From assembly GCF_000169195.2 (NCBI RefSeq), contig NC_016023.1, positions 124,001-188,000 on the forward strand: a DNA stretch of 64,000 nucleotides, written 5' to 3'. The number at the start of each line of letters is the position of its first letter. The stretch's first letter is position 1. The stretch comes from Heyndrickxia coagulans 36D1 (GTDB lineage Bacteria > Bacillota > Bacilli > Bacillales > Bacillaceae_C). Positions 20,780 to 31,685 of the stretch are shown in pieces. The position numbers were made by a program, and so were the translations under genes. The notes under the pieces are model-generated. The model was given only the letters and a program-made list of their open reading frames with translations. It was not told the DNA's origin and did not search any database.

Positions 20780-21860
20780 AGGTTTGTTCCTCCTTTTGTT
20801 TTTCAACCATGGTTAAAAACTTGTCGAATAACGGGTTCGAATCGTGCGGGCCTGGCGATGCTTCCGGGTGGTACTGGACGGTAAAAGCAGGGTATTTGCG
20901 ATGTGCCAGTCCTTCAATCGTGCCGTCGTTCAATGCCCGTTCCGTTACGATAAGGTCTGTTCCGGCAAGCGAATGTTCATCGACCGCATAGCCGTGGTTC
21001 TGCGAGGTGATCACCGTTTTCCCTGTTTCGATGTCCTGGACAGGATGATTCGCGCCGCGGTGGCCGAATTTTAATTTGAACGTATCGGCGCCGCACGCTA
21101 ACGCAAACAGCTGGTGCCCGAGACAAATCCCGAAAAGCGGCACTTTCCCGAGTATGCCTTTTACCATATCAACCGCACAAGCGACATCTTTCGGGTTGCC
21201 GGGACCGTTTGACACCATCACCCCATCCGGCCGGAGCTGTAAAATGTCCGCCGCCGTTGTATCATACGGCAACACGGTAACGCGGCAGTTTCGTTTTGAA
21301 AGTTCGGTTAAAATGCTTTTTTTCGCGCCGAAATCGACAAGGGCAATATGTTTGCCGGGCCCTTCCATTTCGTAACGCTTCTTTGTGGATACTTGTGCAA
21401 CGGCATCATGAATAGCTCGTTTCGCTTGAAGATTTTTGATCACGGCTTCCGGATCTTCGTCTTCGGCACAAAGGGCGGCCCTGAGCGTACCGAAAGCGCG
21501 GATTTTTCTTGTCAGTTTCCGGGTGTCAATGCCGGATATACCGGGGATGCCTTTTTCTTTTAAAAAGGTATCGAGCGTTAAGGTGCTCCGCCAGTTTGAC
21601 GGGTACGAAGCCGCTTCTTTCACCACGACCCCCTTCACATACGGCTTTACCGCTTCAAAATCGTTCCAGTTGATGCCGTAGTTCCCGATGAGCGGGTAGG
21701 TGAACGTGACGATCTGGCCGTAAAAAGACGGGTCGGTTAATGTCTCCTGGTAACCAGTCATCCCGGTTGTAAAAACGATTTCCCCGTAAGCCGCTTTTTC
21801 ACTGCCAAAACCTTCCCCTTTAAAAACCGTGCCGTCTTCCAAGAGCAGTTGCCTTTTCAT
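20763..21860 (-). CDS. pyrAA: Carbamoyl-phosphate synthase small subunit (glutamine amidotransferase)
   Basis: The 365-residue protein releases ammonia from glutamine for PyrAB. The amidotransferase triad is visible: Cys in [16 protein letters not shown] (about residue 245), and His/Glu in [13 protein letters not shown] near residue 328. N-terminal motif [15 protein letters not shown] and [14 protein letters not shown] match CarA. The ATG at 21860 overlaps the pyrC stop (ATGA) and has AAAGGAG upstream; longer frames run into pyrC. Confidence 0.96.
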   Translation of the reverse strand: MKRQLLLEDGTVFKGEGFGSEKAAYGEIVFTTGMTGYQETLTDPSFYGQIVTFTYPLIGNYGINWNDFEAVKPYVKGVVVKEAASYPSNWRSTLTLDTFLKEKGIPGISGIDTRKLTRKIRAFGTLRAALCAEDEDPEAVIKNLQAKRAIHDAVAQVSTKKRYEMEGPGKHIALVDFGAKKSILTELSKRNCRVTVLPYDTTAADILQLRPDGVMVSNGPGNPKDVACAVDMVKGILGKVPLFGICLGHQLFALACGADTFKLKFGHRGANHPVQDIETGKTVITSQNHGYAVDEHSLAGTDLIVTERALNDGTIEGLAHRKYPAFTVQYHPEASPGPHDSNPLFDKFLTMVEKQKEEQTYAKTH

Positions 21861-23143
21861 TTCAATGCCAGCTCCTTTTCCCATACCAGTTTTCCGCTTC
21901 CCCATGTGGCTTGCGGGAAGCCTTTGCATACACACCCCAAAAACGGGGTATTTTTTCCTTTCGATAAAAAGCGATCCGGGTCAATTGTTTTTTCTTCTGC
22001 CAGGTTAACTGCCGTGATATCGGCGGGTGCCCCTGTTTTCAGCGTCCCGTATGGAAGACCGAACACGCTAGCCGGCTTTATTGTCATCCAGTCAACAAGC
22101 TGTTTTAGCGTAAATATGCCAGTTTCAACAAAATGTGTATATAAAAGCGGAAAAGCTGTTTCAAATCCGGTGATGCCAAATGGCGCCTGTTCAATGCCTT
22201 TTGCTTTTTCCTCCGCGGTATGCGGAGCGTGGTCAGTGGCGATAAAATCAATCGTGCCATCCAAAAGGCCTTCAATAAGGGCGTCGCGGTCTCTTTTCGA
22301 CCGGAGCGGCGGGTTCATTTTCCAGTTGGCATCAGGGCCCGGGATGTCGTCTTCAGAAAGGAGCAAATGGTGCGGTGTCACTTCGGCTGTCACTGGAATG
22401 CCGGCCCGTTTTGCGTCACGAACAACCCGGACGGATTCTTTCGTGCTGATATGGCAGACATGATAATGGCAGCCTGTATGTTCTGCAAGCAACACGTCGC
22501 GGGCGATCTGCACCGACTCGCATACGGAAGGGATCCCTTTTAACCCGTGCGCCGCCGCGAAAGATCCGTCATGCACGCAGCCGCCCCGGATGAGCGAATT
22601 GTCTTCACAATGGGCGACGACCGCCATACCGAGTGCTTTTGCCTGTTCCATCGCAGCTAGCATCTGCCCCGCTTCCTGCACGCCGACGCCGTCATCCGTG
22701 AACGCGAAGGCGCCTGCTGCTTTTAAACCGGCAAAATCCACGAGTTCGCCGCCTTTTTCATCAAGGGTGATGGCAGCATAAGGGAGCACGCGCACAACTG
22801 CATCCCGGCTGATTTTTTCCTTTAGAGACAAAAGGCGCGCCGGCCGGTCGGTAACCGGTTTGGTGTTTGGCATCGCCGCTACCGTTGTAAACCCGCCTTT
22901 TGCCGCGGCCATCGTCCCGGTGCGGATCGTTTCCTTCTGTTCGAACCCCGGTTCCCGCAAATGCACATGCAAGTCGACAAACCCGGGGAGAACCGTAAGC
23001 CCCGTTGCATCATATACCTGTTCGCCCGCTTCTTTCAGTTCCGAGCCGGTTTCCGCAATTTTTCCATCTTTGATCCGGATATCCCGCTTTACCGATTCTC
23101 CCTTTTCATCTAAAACCATCCCGCCTTTAATTAACCAGTCCAC
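21857..23143 (-). CDS. pyrC: Dihydroorotase
   Basis: The 428-residue class I dihydroorotase cyclises carbamoyl aspartate to dihydroorotate (EC 3.5.2.3). Metal-site motifs are [16 protein letters not shown] near residue 58 and [14 protein letters not shown] near residue 304. The GTG start at 23143 gives exactly the B. subtilis length, has AAGGTGG eight bases upstream, and removes a non-homologous extension that would overlap pyrB. Confidence 0.95.
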   Translation of the reverse strand: MDWLIKGGMVLDEKGESVKRDIRIKDGKIAETGSELKEAGEQVYDATGLTVLPGFVDLHVHLREPGFEQKETIRTGTMAAAKGGFTTVAAMPNTKPVTDRPARLLSLKEKISRDAVVRVLPYAAITLDEKGGELVDFAGLKAAGAFAFTDDGVGVQEAGQMLAAMEQAKALGMAVVAHCEDNSLIRGGCVHDGSFAAAHGLKGIPSVCESVQIARDVLLAEHTGCHYHVCHISTKESVRVVRDAKRAGIPVTAEVTPHHLLLSEDDIPGPDANWKMNPPLRSKRDRDALIEGLLDGTIDFIATDHAPHTAEEKAKGIEQAPFGITGFETAFPLLYTHFVETGIFTLKQLVDWMTIKPASVFGLPYGTLKTGAPADITAVNLAEEKTIDPDRFLSKGKNTPFLGCVCKGFPQATWGSGKLVWEKELALK

Positions 23144-23202
23144 TTGGCAAACCACCTTTTCTGTTTTGTCAAAATAGCGCGATCCATAGCAATTTTCATT
23201 TT

Positions 23203-24102
23203 TCAAGCTGTCTGGAAAACCGCTTTTTCTTTCTGTAAAATCGTTTTTAAAATCGCCATCCGTGCAAACACGCCGTTTTCCATTTGTTTAAAAATCCGCG
23301 ACCGGCTGCATTCCACGAGGCTAGTTGCAATCTCGACATCGCGGTTGACCGGCGCCGGGTGCATAATGATGCTGCCCGGTTTCATCATCCGTTCCCGTTC
23401 CACCGTCAGCCCGTATGCGCGGTGGTACGCTTCTTTTGTCAGATGGGCAGTTTCTTGATGGCGTTCATGTTGGATGCGGAGCAGCATGACGACATCTGCT
23501 TCCGCTACGCCGTCATCGACCGGAACGTACGGGAGATGCATGGTTGGGTCAAACCATTTTACAGGCCCCGAACACGTGACGGTGGCACCAAGCTTTTTCA
23601 ATGCTTCGGCGTTTGATCTGGCAACGCGGCTGTGGACGATATCGCCGATGATACACACCTTTAAGCCGCGGAAGCCGCCGAATTCCTGTTTGATCGTCAA
23701 AAGATCAAGCAGGCATTGGGACGGATGCTGACCGCTGCCGTCTCCCGCATTGACAATCGAAAGCGCCAATCCTGCGAGCTGCCTGTAATATTCATCTTCC
23801 TGGTGACGGATCACCACCACTTTGACGCCGATCGACTGCAATGTTTTCACCGTGTCGTACAATGTTTCACCCTTTTGCACGCTTGATGCCCCGACTTCAA
23901 ACGGAAGCAGCTCAAGGCCAATCCGCCGTTCTGCCACTTCAAAGCTGCATTTTGTCCGCGTGCTCGGCTCGTAAAACAAATTGGCTGCAAAAACCGGCTC
24001 CGGCGCTTTCCATACGGCCCCTTTTGAAAAGGCATCGGCTTCTTCCAGAAGTTCCAAAATTTCCTCATTGCCCAAATCGGATATCGTCAGAAAATGCTGC
24101 AT
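23203..24102 (-). CDS. pyrB: Aspartate carbamoyltransferase
   Basis: The 299-residue enzyme condenses carbamoyl phosphate and aspartate (EC 2.1.3.2). The carbamoyl-phosphate signature [13 protein letters not shown] lies near residues 46-58, followed by [12 protein letters not shown] and the aspartate-site [10 protein letters not shown]. The ATG at 24102 follows AGGAGG. It is the first enzyme gene after pyrR; the two attenuators lie directly before it. No regulatory PyrI subunit is present, as in other bacilli. Confidence 0.96.
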   Translation of the reverse strand: MQHFLTISDLGNEEILELLEEADAFSKGAVWKAPEPVFAANLFYEPSTRTKCSFEVAERRIGLELLPFEVGASSVQKGETLYDTVKTLQSIGVKVVVIRHQEDEYYRQLAGLALSIVNAGDGSGQHPSQCLLDLLTIKQEFGGFRGLKVCIIGDIVHSRVARSNAEALKKLGATVTCSGPVKWFDPTMHLPYVPVDDGVAEADVVMLLRIQHERHQETAHLTKEAYHRAYGLTVERERMMKPGSIIMHPAPVNRDVEIATSLVECSRSRIFKQMENGVFARMAILKTILQKEKAVFQTA

Positions 24103-24128
24103 GTTCCATCCTCCTTTGTTTTTCAGCC

Positions 24129-24220
24129 AAAAAAGCACCCTGCTTATGGCAGGGTGCGTGAAATGGCACGGCAAGTCAAAAGCCTTGCGCGGCCGGCACC
24201 CTTCCAAGCCTCTCCGGACT
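24129..24220 (-). promoter_or_regulatory. PyrR-dependent attenuator directly before pyrB
   Basis: On the minus strand the binding loop AGTCCGGAGAGGCT (24207-24220) fits the PyrR consensus ARUCCNGNGAGGYU at every position. AGGGTGC (24196-24202) can pair with the 5' arm of a terminator whose arms are GCACCCTGC and GCAGGGTGC (24135-24157), followed by six T. UMP-bound PyrR stabilises the anti-antiterminator and stops transcription before pyrB. Confidence 0.9.
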
Positions 24221-24253
24221 TGCAGTTAAAAGGTGTTCCGTATTCATTTCAAT

Positions 24254-24321
24254 GAAAAAGCCCCTTTGCCGTGAGGGTACAAAGGGGGCTTTCAAACCTC
24301 CTTTGCAAACCTCACAGGGCT
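24254..24321 (-). promoter_or_regulatory. PyrR-dependent attenuator after pyrR
   Basis: AGCCCTGTGAGGTT (24308-24321) matches the PyrR loop consensus except for C at the third position. It is followed by a terminator with arms AAGCCCC..TTTG and CAAAGG..GGCTT and a T-run. In B. subtilis this copy would precede pyrP; here pyrP is absent and the next attenuator follows within about 35 bases. Confidence 0.8.
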
Positions 24322-24333
24322 TGCTTAAAAGGA

Positions 24334-24967
<634 letters not shown>

Positions 24968-24996
24968 GTTTTTAAAAGGCTTATGAAGTTATTTTT

Positions 24997-25025
24997 ACCT
25001 TACCCGTTTTTCATCCGTTTGTCAA
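24997..25025 (-). promoter_or_regulatory. pyr operon promoter
   Basis: On the minus strand TTGACA (25020-25025) is 17 bases from TAAGGT (24997-25002), about 30 bases upstream of the leader PyrR loop. The -10 is weak, as is common where control is by attenuation. Confidence 0.65.
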
Positions 25026-25045
25026 TATTTTTTATACCGTGATGT

Positions 25046-25957
25046 TCACAGACCGCGCCTCATTGTGTTTAAAAGATGCGCGAAATCATCCGGCAACGGC
25101 GCTTCAAATGTGAGCGTTTCGCCGGTGCGCGGGTGGCAAAAACCGAGTACCCCGGCGTGGAGCGCCTGGCCGCCGAAATCAATCGTTTTTTTCGGCCCGT
25201 ATTTCGGGTCGCCTGCCAAAGGATGGCCGATATACTTCATATGGACGCGGATCTGGTGGGTGCGCCCCGTTTCAAGCCGGCATTCGATAAATGTATACCG
25301 GTCAAACCGTTCCAGCACGTGGAAATGGGTCACCGCGTCTTTTCCGTTATCGACCACGGCCATCCGCTGGCGGTCAGCCGGGTCCCTTCCGATCGGGGCG
25401 TCAATGGTGCCGGCTTCATGCGGAATATTGCCGTGGACAAGCGCAAAATATTTGCGGGTTACCGTTTTTTCGCTGAGCTGCGCCGCCAGCTTTTCGTGCG
25501 CGTAATCGTTTTTGGCCACCATTAACAGCCCGGATGTGTCCTTGTCAATCCGGTGGACAATCCCGGGGCGGAGCACGCCGTTAATACCCGATAGATCTTT
25601 GCAGTGGTACATCAGGCCGTTCACAAGCGTCCCTGTAAAATGCCCATTTGACGGATGGACAACCATGCCTTTTGGTTTATTGACAACAAGCACATCGGCA
25701 TCTTCATAATAGATATCAAGATGCAAGTCTTCCGGTTCAATATCGGGCAATTCCGGCTCCGGCACCTCAATTTCAACCAAGTCGCCTGTTTGCAATCTGT
25801 AATTTGCTTTTTCTTTTTTGCCGTTTACGGTAATGTCACCATCTTTAATCCATTGCTGAACTTGTGATCTTGACCATTCTTCCCGGATAGAAGAGACCAT
25901 TTTATCAAGCCGTTCATTTGCTTCGTGTTCAAGAATGGTGTGATCCATTTTTTCCAT
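25046..25957 (-). CDS. 23S rRNA pseudouridine synthase, RluD family (YlyB)
   Basis: The 303-residue enzyme has an N-terminal S4 RNA-binding domain (RLDKMVSSI, QVQQWIKDGDITVNG) and the RluA-type catalytic motif VHRIDKDTSGLLMVAKND near residue 135 containing the essential Asp. RluD-family proteins make pseudouridines in helix 69 of 23S rRNA; the exact sites are inferred. Its ATG at 25957 follows AAAGGAG and lies inside the end of lspA (29-base overlap). Same gene order as B. subtilis lspA-ylyB-pyrR. Confidence 0.92.
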   Translation of the reverse strand: MEKMDHTILEHEANERLDKMVSSIREEWSRSQVQQWIKDGDITVNGKKEKANYRLQTGDLVEIEVPEPELPDIEPEDLHLDIYYEDADVLVVNKPKGMVVHPSNGHFTGTLVNGLMYHCKDLSGINGVLRPGIVHRIDKDTSGLLMVAKNDYAHEKLAAQLSEKTVTRKYFALVHGNIPHEAGTIDAPIGRDPADRQRMAVVDNGKDAVTHFHVLERFDRYTFIECRLETGRTHQIRVHMKYIGHPLAGDPKYGPKKTIDFGGQALHAGVLGFCHPRTGETLTFEAPLPDDFAHLLNTMRRGL

Positions 25958-26426
25958 CGGTTTTCTCCTTTGTCTTTCTGTCTTCCAAAAGCATTGAAAT
26001 CAGCAACAATACAACGCCAATCGTTAAACTGGCATCCGCCACGTTAAAAATGGCAAAATCATAACTGCCGAAACGCAAATGGACAAAATCAACCACTTCG
26101 CCGCGGAACAGGCGGTCAATAAAGTTGCCGATTGCCCCTCCTAATATAAGGCCGAGGCTGATGCCGACTAGCGCCCTATCTTTCGCATATTTTTGTATGT
26201 AATAAAGAATGCCGGCAATGACAATTAGGGTAATGAGATAAAATAGCCACATCTGCCCTTCCAGTATGCTGAAGGCAGCGCCTGTGTTGCGCGTCGATGT
26301 GAGAAAAAAGAAACCCGGAATCACTTCGATGCTTTCCCCGAGCGCCATCCCTTTTAAAACGAGCCATTTGGCCAGCTGGTCCAAGATGATCACAATGAGT
26401 GCAACCGCATAATAAAAAATAACCAA
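25929..26426 (-). CDS. lspA: Prolipoprotein signal peptidase (signal peptidase II)
   Basis: The 165-residue membrane aspartyl protease cleaves lipid-modified signal peptides. Four hydrophobic segments are visible, with catalytic Asp residues in GNFIDRL (about residue 104) and FNVADASLTIG (about residue 131), and DQLAK in helix 1. The start is TTG at 26426 with GGAGG upstream. The tail KTKEKTDGKNGSHHS is hydrophilic and overlaps the next gene. Confidence 0.95.
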   Translation of the reverse strand: MVIFYYAVALIVIILDQLAKWLVLKGMALGESIEVIPGFFFLTSTRNTGAAFSILEGQMWLFYLITLIVIAGILYYIQKYAKDRALVGISLGLILGGAIGNFIDRLFRGEVVDFVHLRFGSYDFAIFNVADASLTIGVVLLLISMLLEDRKTKEKTDGKNGSHHS

Positions 26427-26520
26427 TCGCTTTTCCTCCGCCTGTGTTTACGGCAGGCGCAAAATACCGCCTGGTCCGGAATATATTTCTTTCTGCATTT
26501 TAGCATAAACAGCAGGAAGT

Positions 26521-26556
26521 GAAAAGAACGGACGGCTGGATCCGGTCCGCCCGTTC
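26521..26556 (-). terminator. Terminator between the small hypothetical gene and lspA
   Basis: GAACGGGCGG and CCGTCCGTTC pair (one G-T) around an eleven-base loop and are followed by TTTTC on the minus strand. lspA therefore probably has its own promoter. Confidence 0.75.
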
Positions 26557-26643
26557 CTGCCAGCTTCTTTTAGGCGGAAACCATTTTTGCTGATTGAAGT
26601 TGCGCAAAAGCAATGCCCTTTTTGACATTTCTTTCTCCCTTTT

Positions 26644-26892
26644 CTAGTGAATAAGATCGTACGGGACGGTTACTTTGCCGTATGACAGGATGGTTTGCCG
26701 GTCCGCAGGCAACAGGGCAGGGATTTCCGCAAGGCCCGGGTCAACTTTCCGGGTGCCGTGGAACCCGTCCAATGCCGCCTCAATCTCTTTCAATTCCTCC
26801 TGAACCAGATGTTGCACAAGCTCATGTTTCGCCTCGTATACGGATAATTCAGCCCGTAGCGATTGCAGCCAAATTTTCGGATCTTTACGCAT
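26644..26892 (-). CDS. Small hypothetical protein (82 aa)
   Basis: I do not recognise this 82-residue protein. It is predicted soluble and mainly helical (WLQSLRAELSVYEAKHELVQ, then EELKEIEAALDGF), with a Pro/Leu-rich tail (AEIPALLPADRQ). The ATG at 26892 has GGGGAGG ten bases upstream. It sits where B. subtilis has ylyA (a DksA/TraR-like gene) between ileS and lspA, but lacks the DksA zinc finger and is unlike it. It is flanked by terminators, so it may be a single-gene unit. Confidence 0.65.
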   Translation of the reverse strand: MRKDPKIWLQSLRAELSVYEAKHELVQHLVQEELKEIEAALDGFHGTRKVDPGLAEIPALLPADRQTILSYGKVTVPYDLIH

Positions 26893-27046
26893 CTTCCAAC
26901 AGCCTCCCCGCTTCTTTGTTGGTTTTAGCATTCCCGCAGGCAAGGCTTGTTTGCGGAAAAACGTTTTCTAAAAGTAACAAAATCATGCAGCGGCAAACGG
27001 TTTTTGCCAGTTAAAATCCGGCGCTGGCAATGGGCTGAAATCCGTT

Positions 27047-27090
27047 AAAAAAGCCGGCGCTGCATGTCTTCATGCAAGCCCCGGCTTAAA
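27047..27090 (-). terminator. ileS terminator
   Basis: AAGCCGG..CTTGCATG and CATGCAG..CCGGCTT form a long stem followed by TTTTTT on the minus strand, four bases after the ileS stop. Confidence 0.9.
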
Positions 27091-27093
27091 GCT

Positions 27094-29862
27094 TCACACT
27101 TCCCGCATCAATGTTTTCACAACTTGTGCACAGCGCGGGCAGAGCGTCGGATGGTCATGGTCCAGGCCGACTTCCGGCGTTACAACCCAGCACCGTTCGC
27201 ATGTTTCGCCTTCCGCTTTTTCGACGACAATAGCCGCGTGTTCAAGCTTCAGCGCATTTTCCGGCGCGTCTTCAATGGCGCCTGCCACTTCAAATCCCGA
27301 TACAATGAACAATTGCTTTTTGCTTTCCGAAATGCTGTCAAGCAGTGCTTTCGTCTCCTCATTCACATACAAGGTCACTTTCGCCGTCAGCGATTTCCCG
27401 ATTACTTTTGCATTCCGCGCTTCTTCCAATGCTTTTAAAACGTCTCCGCGGAGCGCCATAAACGCATTCCATTTTTCTTCAAGCGCACTAGCATCCGGCA
27501 AATCCACATATTCCGGCATATCGGTCAGCTGGACGCTTTCTTCCGCGACACCCGGAATATACTGCCAGACTTCATCGGCTGTATGCGGCAAAATCGGCGA
27601 CAACAGCTTGGTTAAGGCAACAAGGCATTCATACAAAACGGTTTGCATCGCACGGCGTTCCGGATTGTCTGCAAGCTCGATGTACAGCACGTCTTTTGCA
27701 AAATCCATATAGAACGAACTGAGGTCTGTGGCACAGAAATTGTTCACCGCATGGTAAATGGTGGCAAATTCGTACCGCTCATAAGCCTCCCGCACTTCTT
27801 TTACAAGCTTGTTCAATTTGACAAGCATAAACCGGTCGACCTCGCGCAACTCTTCATAGGCAACTTGGTGCCGGGCCGGGTCGAAGTCGTTCAGATTGCC
27901 CAGCATAAACCGGAACGTGTTGCGGATTTTCCGGTAGACTTCGGACACTTGTTTTAAAATTTCATTGGAAACCCGGACATCTGCCTGATAGTCAACGGAA
28001 GCGACCCACAAGCGGATGATGTCAGCCCCCAGCTGTTCAACCACTTTGCCAGGCAAAATCGTATTGCCGAGCGATTTGCTCATCTTCCGGCCTTCGCCGT
28101 CCAGCACAAACCCGTGGCTTAAAACGCCGTCGTACGGGGCGCGCCCTGTTACCGCCACACTGGTAATGAGCGACGAGTTAAACCAGCCGCGGTACTGGTC
28201 GGAGCCTTCAAGGTACAAATCAGCCGGCCGTTTCAAGCCTTCTTGTGCAGCCAGCACGCCCTGATGGGAAGAACCGGAATCGAACCAGACGTCCATAATA
28301 TCCGTTTCTTTTTTAAATACGCCGTTCGGGCTGCCCGGGTGCGTAAAGCCTTCCGGAAGCAGGTCTTTCGCTTCCCGTTCAAACCAGACGTTTGATCCGT
28401 GTTTGCGGAACAGGTCGGACACATGCCGGATGGTTTCTTCCGTGATGATCGCTTCGCCGTTTTCCGCGTAAAAAACAGGGATCGGCACGCCCCATGCACG
28501 CTGGCGGGAGATGCACCAGTCGCCGCGGTCGCGGATCATGTTATGCATCCGGAGTTCGCCCCAAACAGGCGTCCAGTTGACCTCTTCAACGGCTTTCAAA
28601 ATGTCATCGCGGAACATGTCAACCGATGCGAACCATTGCGATGTTGCCCGGAAAATTACCGGTTTTTTCGTCCGCCAGTCATGCGGGTACGAGTGCGTTA
28701 AAAACTTCAGTTTCAAAAGCGCACCTGCCTGATCCAGTGCTTCACAGATCGGTTTGTTGGCTTTGTCGTAAAACAGCCCTTCAAAACCGGGCGCGTCTTT
28801 TGTCATCATGCCTTTGTCATCTACAGCACAAATCACATCAAGCCCGTATTTTTTGCCGATGAGAAAGTCATCTTCCCCGTGTCCAGGTGAGGTGTGGACG
28901 CAGCCGGTCCCGCTGTCGGTTGTGACGTGGTCTCCGAGCATAACGAGCGAATCGCGACCGTACAGCGGATGTTTTGCAACAATGTACTCCAGCTTTTTCC
29001 CCGGAACCGTTTGAACGACTTCCGCGTTTTCCCATTCCAAAACGCTGCTTACTTCTTCAAGCAGGGCTTCGGCAACCAGATATTTGTTGCCGCCCGTTTT
29101 TACGACCACATAGTTGATCTCCGGATTGACGGCAATGCCGAGGTTTGACGGAATGGTCCAAGGGGTCGTCGTCCAGATGACGATTTTCGTATCCGTATCA
29201 AGCACGCCTTTTCCGTCTTTTACGTCGAACGCAACATAAATCGATGGCGATTTAATGTCTTTGTACTCAATTTCTGCATCTGCAAGCGCGGATTCGCTGG
29301 AAGGGGACCAGTATACCGGCTTCAGGCCTTTGTAAATATAGCCTTTTTTCGCCATTTCCCCGAATACTTTGATTTGCTCGGCTTCATATGCGGGCCGGAG
29401 CGTTAAATACGGATTTTCCCAGTCGCCGCGCACGCCGAGCCGTTTAAACGCTGTCCGCTGGCGATCGATTTGCTCATGGGCATATTTTTCGCACAGTTTC
29501 CTGAATTCGGCAACCGACATTGATTTCCGGTCTACGCCTTTTTTTGTCAGTTCCTGCTCAATAGGCAGCCCGTGCGTATCCCAGCCCGGTACATAAGGGG
29601 CATGGTAACCCGTCATCGATTTGAACCGGTTGATGATGTCTTTCAATGTTTTATTCAGGGCGTGGCCCATATGGAGATCGCCGTTTGCATACGGAGGCCC
29701 GTCGTGGAGCACAAACAGCGGCCTTCCTTCCGTGCGTTTCATCACCTTTTGATAAATATCCATTTCTTCCCATTTTGCCTGGATTTGCGGCTCTTTTTTC
29801 GGCAAATTTCCACGCATCGGGAAATCCGTTTTCGGCATTAAAAGTGTATCTTTGTAATCCAT
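27094..29862 (-). CDS. ileS: Isoleucyl-tRNA synthetase
   Basis: The 922-residue class I synthetase charges tRNA-Ile. The HIGH motif appears as [11 protein letters not shown] near residue 58, KMSKS as [12 protein letters not shown] near residue 595, and the editing domain includes [17 protein letters not shown]. The C-terminal zinc site is CERCW and CPRCAQ (residues 885-910). The ATG at 29862 follows AGGAGG; the longer frame to 30018 reads through the T-box. Bacterial type 1 IleRS by length and zinc tail. It is controlled by the T-box upstream. Confidence 0.97.
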   Translation of the reverse strand: MDYKDTLLMPKTDFPMRGNLPKKEPQIQAKWEEMDIYQKVMKRTEGRPLFVLHDGPPYANGDLHMGHALNKTLKDIINRFKSMTGYHAPYVPGWDTHGLPIEQELTKKGVDRKSMSVAEFRKLCEKYAHEQIDRQRTAFKRLGVRGDWENPYLTLRPAYEAEQIKVFGEMAKKGYIYKGLKPVYWSPSSESALADAEIEYKDIKSPSIYVAFDVKDGKGVLDTDTKIVIWTTTPWTIPSNLGIAVNPEINYVVVKTGGNKYLVAEALLEEVSSVLEWENAEVVQTVPGKKLEYIVAKHPLYGRDSLVMLGDHVTTDSGTGCVHTSPGHGEDDFLIGKKYGLDVICAVDDKGMMTKDAPGFEGLFYDKANKPICEALDQAGALLKLKFLTHSYPHDWRTKKPVIFRATSQWFASVDMFRDDILKAVEEVNWTPVWGELRMHNMIRDRGDWCISRQRAWGVPIPVFYAENGEAIITEETIRHVSDLFRKHGSNVWFEREAKDLLPEGFTHPGSPNGVFKKETDIMDVWFDSGSSHQGVLAAQEGLKRPADLYLEGSDQYRGWFNSSLITSVAVTGRAPYDGVLSHGFVLDGEGRKMSKSLGNTILPGKVVEQLGADIIRLWVASVDYQADVRVSNEILKQVSEVYRKIRNTFRFMLGNLNDFDPARHQVAYEELREVDRFMLVKLNKLVKEVREAYERYEFATIYHAVNNFCATDLSSFYMDFAKDVLYIELADNPERRAMQTVLYECLVALTKLLSPILPHTADEVWQYIPGVAEESVQLTDMPEYVDLPDASALEEKWNAFMALRGDVLKALEEARNAKVIGKSLTAKVTLYVNEETKALLDSISESKKQLFIVSGFEVAGAIEDAPENALKLEHAAIVVEKAEGETCERCWVVTPEVGLDHDHPTLCPRCAQVVKTLMREV

Positions 29863-29933
29863 GCTGATCCTCCTGCCTTTTGCATATTGTATTTTGAATT
29901 TTTCGTTATGTTCAGCCTTGCCAAAAATCCAAT

Positions 29934-30180
29934 AAAAAAACCTTCCCATCCCCAAAATAGGGACGAGAAGGTTCCCGCGGTACCACCCTAGTAGGCATCC
30001 AATATGCCCGCTCGACATCCGTAACGTGGAAGGTCCCGCTTAACTCTACTGGCCTTTTCGGCGTTCAAGGCAAGAACTCAAGGGGGATGTTCAGGCTGCG
30101 CGCTTTGCCGGGCTCGCACTGTCCCCGGTTCGCTTGGAAAGCTTTCACAACCCTACTGCCCTGTCATCGTTTTTTCGTAT
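29934..30180 (-). promoter_or_regulatory. T-box riboswitch of ileS
   Basis: The 363 bases between divIVA and ileS hold a T-box leader. The conserved T-box GGGTGGTACCGCGGG lies at about 29974-29988, and the terminator with arms AACCTTC..CCC and GGG..GGGAAGGTT plus seven T is at 29934-29972. The stem I stretch GAACCGGGGACAGTGCGAGC is typical. The probable specifier codon is ATC (Ile) at 30086-30088 in GAACATCCCCCTTGAG. Uncharged tRNA-Ile would prevent termination. Confidence 0.93.
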
Positions 30181-30225
30181 ACAGTATTGAATGTATTCCA
30201 TTATAGTGGACCGTGTTCGGATTCG

Positions 30226-30741
30226 TCAAGTTTGATTTGCTTCTTCTTCTTCCAGTTCAAACTCCGTAGCATCGACTTCAAATTCCATCAGCTTTTCCCA
30301 ATCGTCGCTATCAATCAGGTCAAGCTGCGCCTCAATCAGCATTTTAAAGCGCGTCCGGAAGACTTTCGACTGTTTTTTCAGCTCTTCGATTTCGAGCGCA
30401 ATTTTTCTTGCTTTCGAAAGGGCTTCATTGACAATCCGATCGGCATTTTTTTCCGCCTCGCGGATGATCAGTTTCGCTTCTTTCTGGGCATTGCCCTTGA
30501 CTTCTTCCGCCGCTTCCTGGGCAACAACAATCGATTTATTTAAAGTTTCCTCAATGGAAGTAAAATGGCTCAGGCGTTCGTTTAATGATGCCACCTTATC
30601 TTCCAGGTTTTTCTTTTCGCGGATCAGCATTTCATAATCTTTGATCAGCTGGTCAAGAAATTCATTTACTTCATCTTCATCATAGCCGCGAAACCCTTTG
30701 CTGAACTCCTTATTATGTATATCTAAAGGCGTTAAAGGCAT
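30226..30741 (-). CDS. divIVA: DivIVA, septum/pole scaffold protein
   Basis: The 171-residue coiled-coil protein binds negatively curved membrane at poles and septa and places MinJ/MinCD and, in sporulation, the chromosome anchor RacA. The N-terminal membrane-binding domain has PLTPLDIHNKEFSKGFRGYD, followed by DEVNEFLDQLIKDY. Residues 60-150 are long heptad-type helix. AGGAGGTGGCCAC precedes the ATG. It sits between ylmH and ileS as in B. subtilis. Confidence 0.95.
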   Translation of the reverse strand: MPLTPLDIHNKEFSKGFRGYDEDEVNEFLDQLIKDYEMLIREKKNLEDKVASLNERLSHFTSIEETLNKSIVVAQEAAEEVKGNAQKEAKLIIREAEKNADRIVNEALSKARKIALEIEELKKQSKVFRTRFKMLIEAQLDLIDSDDWEKLMEFEVDATEFELEEEEANQT

Positions 30742-30848
30742 GTGGCCACCTCCTGTTCAATTTGCCTTTCGATTGCAAGATTCCCCTTCTTTTTTATATT
30801 ATAATGGAATTCGACGATTTTTTGGGAAAATCCTGCTAATCCATCAAA

Positions 30849-31625
30849 TTATTTTAAAATCCCTGCCACCATTCGCCACTTTTCTTTCTTCGTTTTGCCT
30901 TCCACGCGGATGAGCCGGCTTCTCCCGTACCCCCTAGCTGAAAAAGTATCACCTTCCTCGCACTGGAATGCCGGATCTTCCACTGTTTTCCAGTTCACTT
31001 TTACAAGCCCGTGCTCAATCAGCGCCCGCGTTTTTTGCCTTGAAATATTGTAAACGGCGGATAAAATCGCATCAAGGCGGAGCGAACTGACGGTGGCCTG
31101 TTTTTCAAGCCAGCGTTGCTGTTGCCCGATGGCCTCGCCCAACTGCATTTTCGTAAGGGTAACCGGCGTTTTTCCAATTTGCCGGAATTCCATTTGAATA
31201 AAGTCCGAAAGTTCCGCTGCCACGAAAAACTGAATGCGCCCTTCCCCGATTAAAATATCCCCGAATTTTTCGCGTTTCAGGCCGAGCGCCATCAGCGAAC
31301 CAAGCACATGTTTATGTTCAAAGGAAACAAATTTGGCAGGGTAATGGACTTCGAATAAGGCAAGATGGAAGTCGTCCTCATCCGGAGAAAAATAGTCAGG
31401 AAAAAGCAGCATTCTTTTCCGCTCACTCTCTCTGTATCCGCCAAAAGCCCGGACAGAGACTGCGCCGTGGTTTCCGATCACCGTGTTGACAATTCTCTGC
31501 ATGCGCGGATCCAAAAAATCCGTCAGTTCAGGGGCATACGCATCTTCCACGTATTGTTTCCAGGTCAGCACCTGGTCAATAAATTCCTTTTCATCCGGCC
31601 GGAAATGCTGGTAAATCGATTCCAT
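30849..31625 (-). CDS. ylmH: YlmH, S4-domain RNA-binding protein
   Basis: The 258-residue protein has an N-terminal domain of the YlmH type (YQHFRPDEKEFIDQVLTW, FLDPRM) and a C-terminal S4 RNA-binding domain (RLDAILSAVYNISRQKTRAL, then GLVKVNWK). YlmH proteins bind ribosomal RNA/50S subunits and have been linked to ribosome quality control; the exact role here is inferred. The ATG at 31625 follows AGGAGTC. Between ylmG and divIVA, as in B. subtilis. Confidence 0.93.
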   Translation of the reverse strand: MESIYQHFRPDEKEFIDQVLTWKQYVEDAYAPELTDFLDPRMQRIVNTVIGNHGAVSVRAFGGYRESERKRMLLFPDYFSPDEDDFHLALFEVHYPAKFVSFEHKHVLGSLMALGLKREKFGDILIGEGRIQFFVAAELSDFIQMEFRQIGKTPVTLTKMQLGEAIGQQQRWLEKQATVSSLRLDAILSAVYNISRQKTRALIEHGLVKVNWKTVEDPAFQCEEGDTFSARGYGRSRLIRVEGKTKKEKWRMVAGILK

Positions 31626-31640
31626 TTGTCTGACTCCTTT

Positions 31641-31669
31641 TAAAAAAAGGAACTGCACAGTCCCTTTTT
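31641..31669 (-). terminator. Probable terminator after ylmG
   Basis: AAAGGGACT and AGTTCCTTT pair (one G-T) around GTGC, followed on the minus strand by a T-rich run. It lies between ylmG and the ylmH ribosome site, so it may only partly stop transcription. Confidence 0.6.
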
Positions 31670-31685
31670 CTGAAAATGGCTCTTT

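Noticed and set aside
24221-24253. Short leader peptide ([10 protein letters not shown]...) between the two attenuators
   Set aside because: An ATG frame exists but without a ribosome site, and it overlaps the PyrR loop and antiterminator, whose RNA structure explains the conservation.
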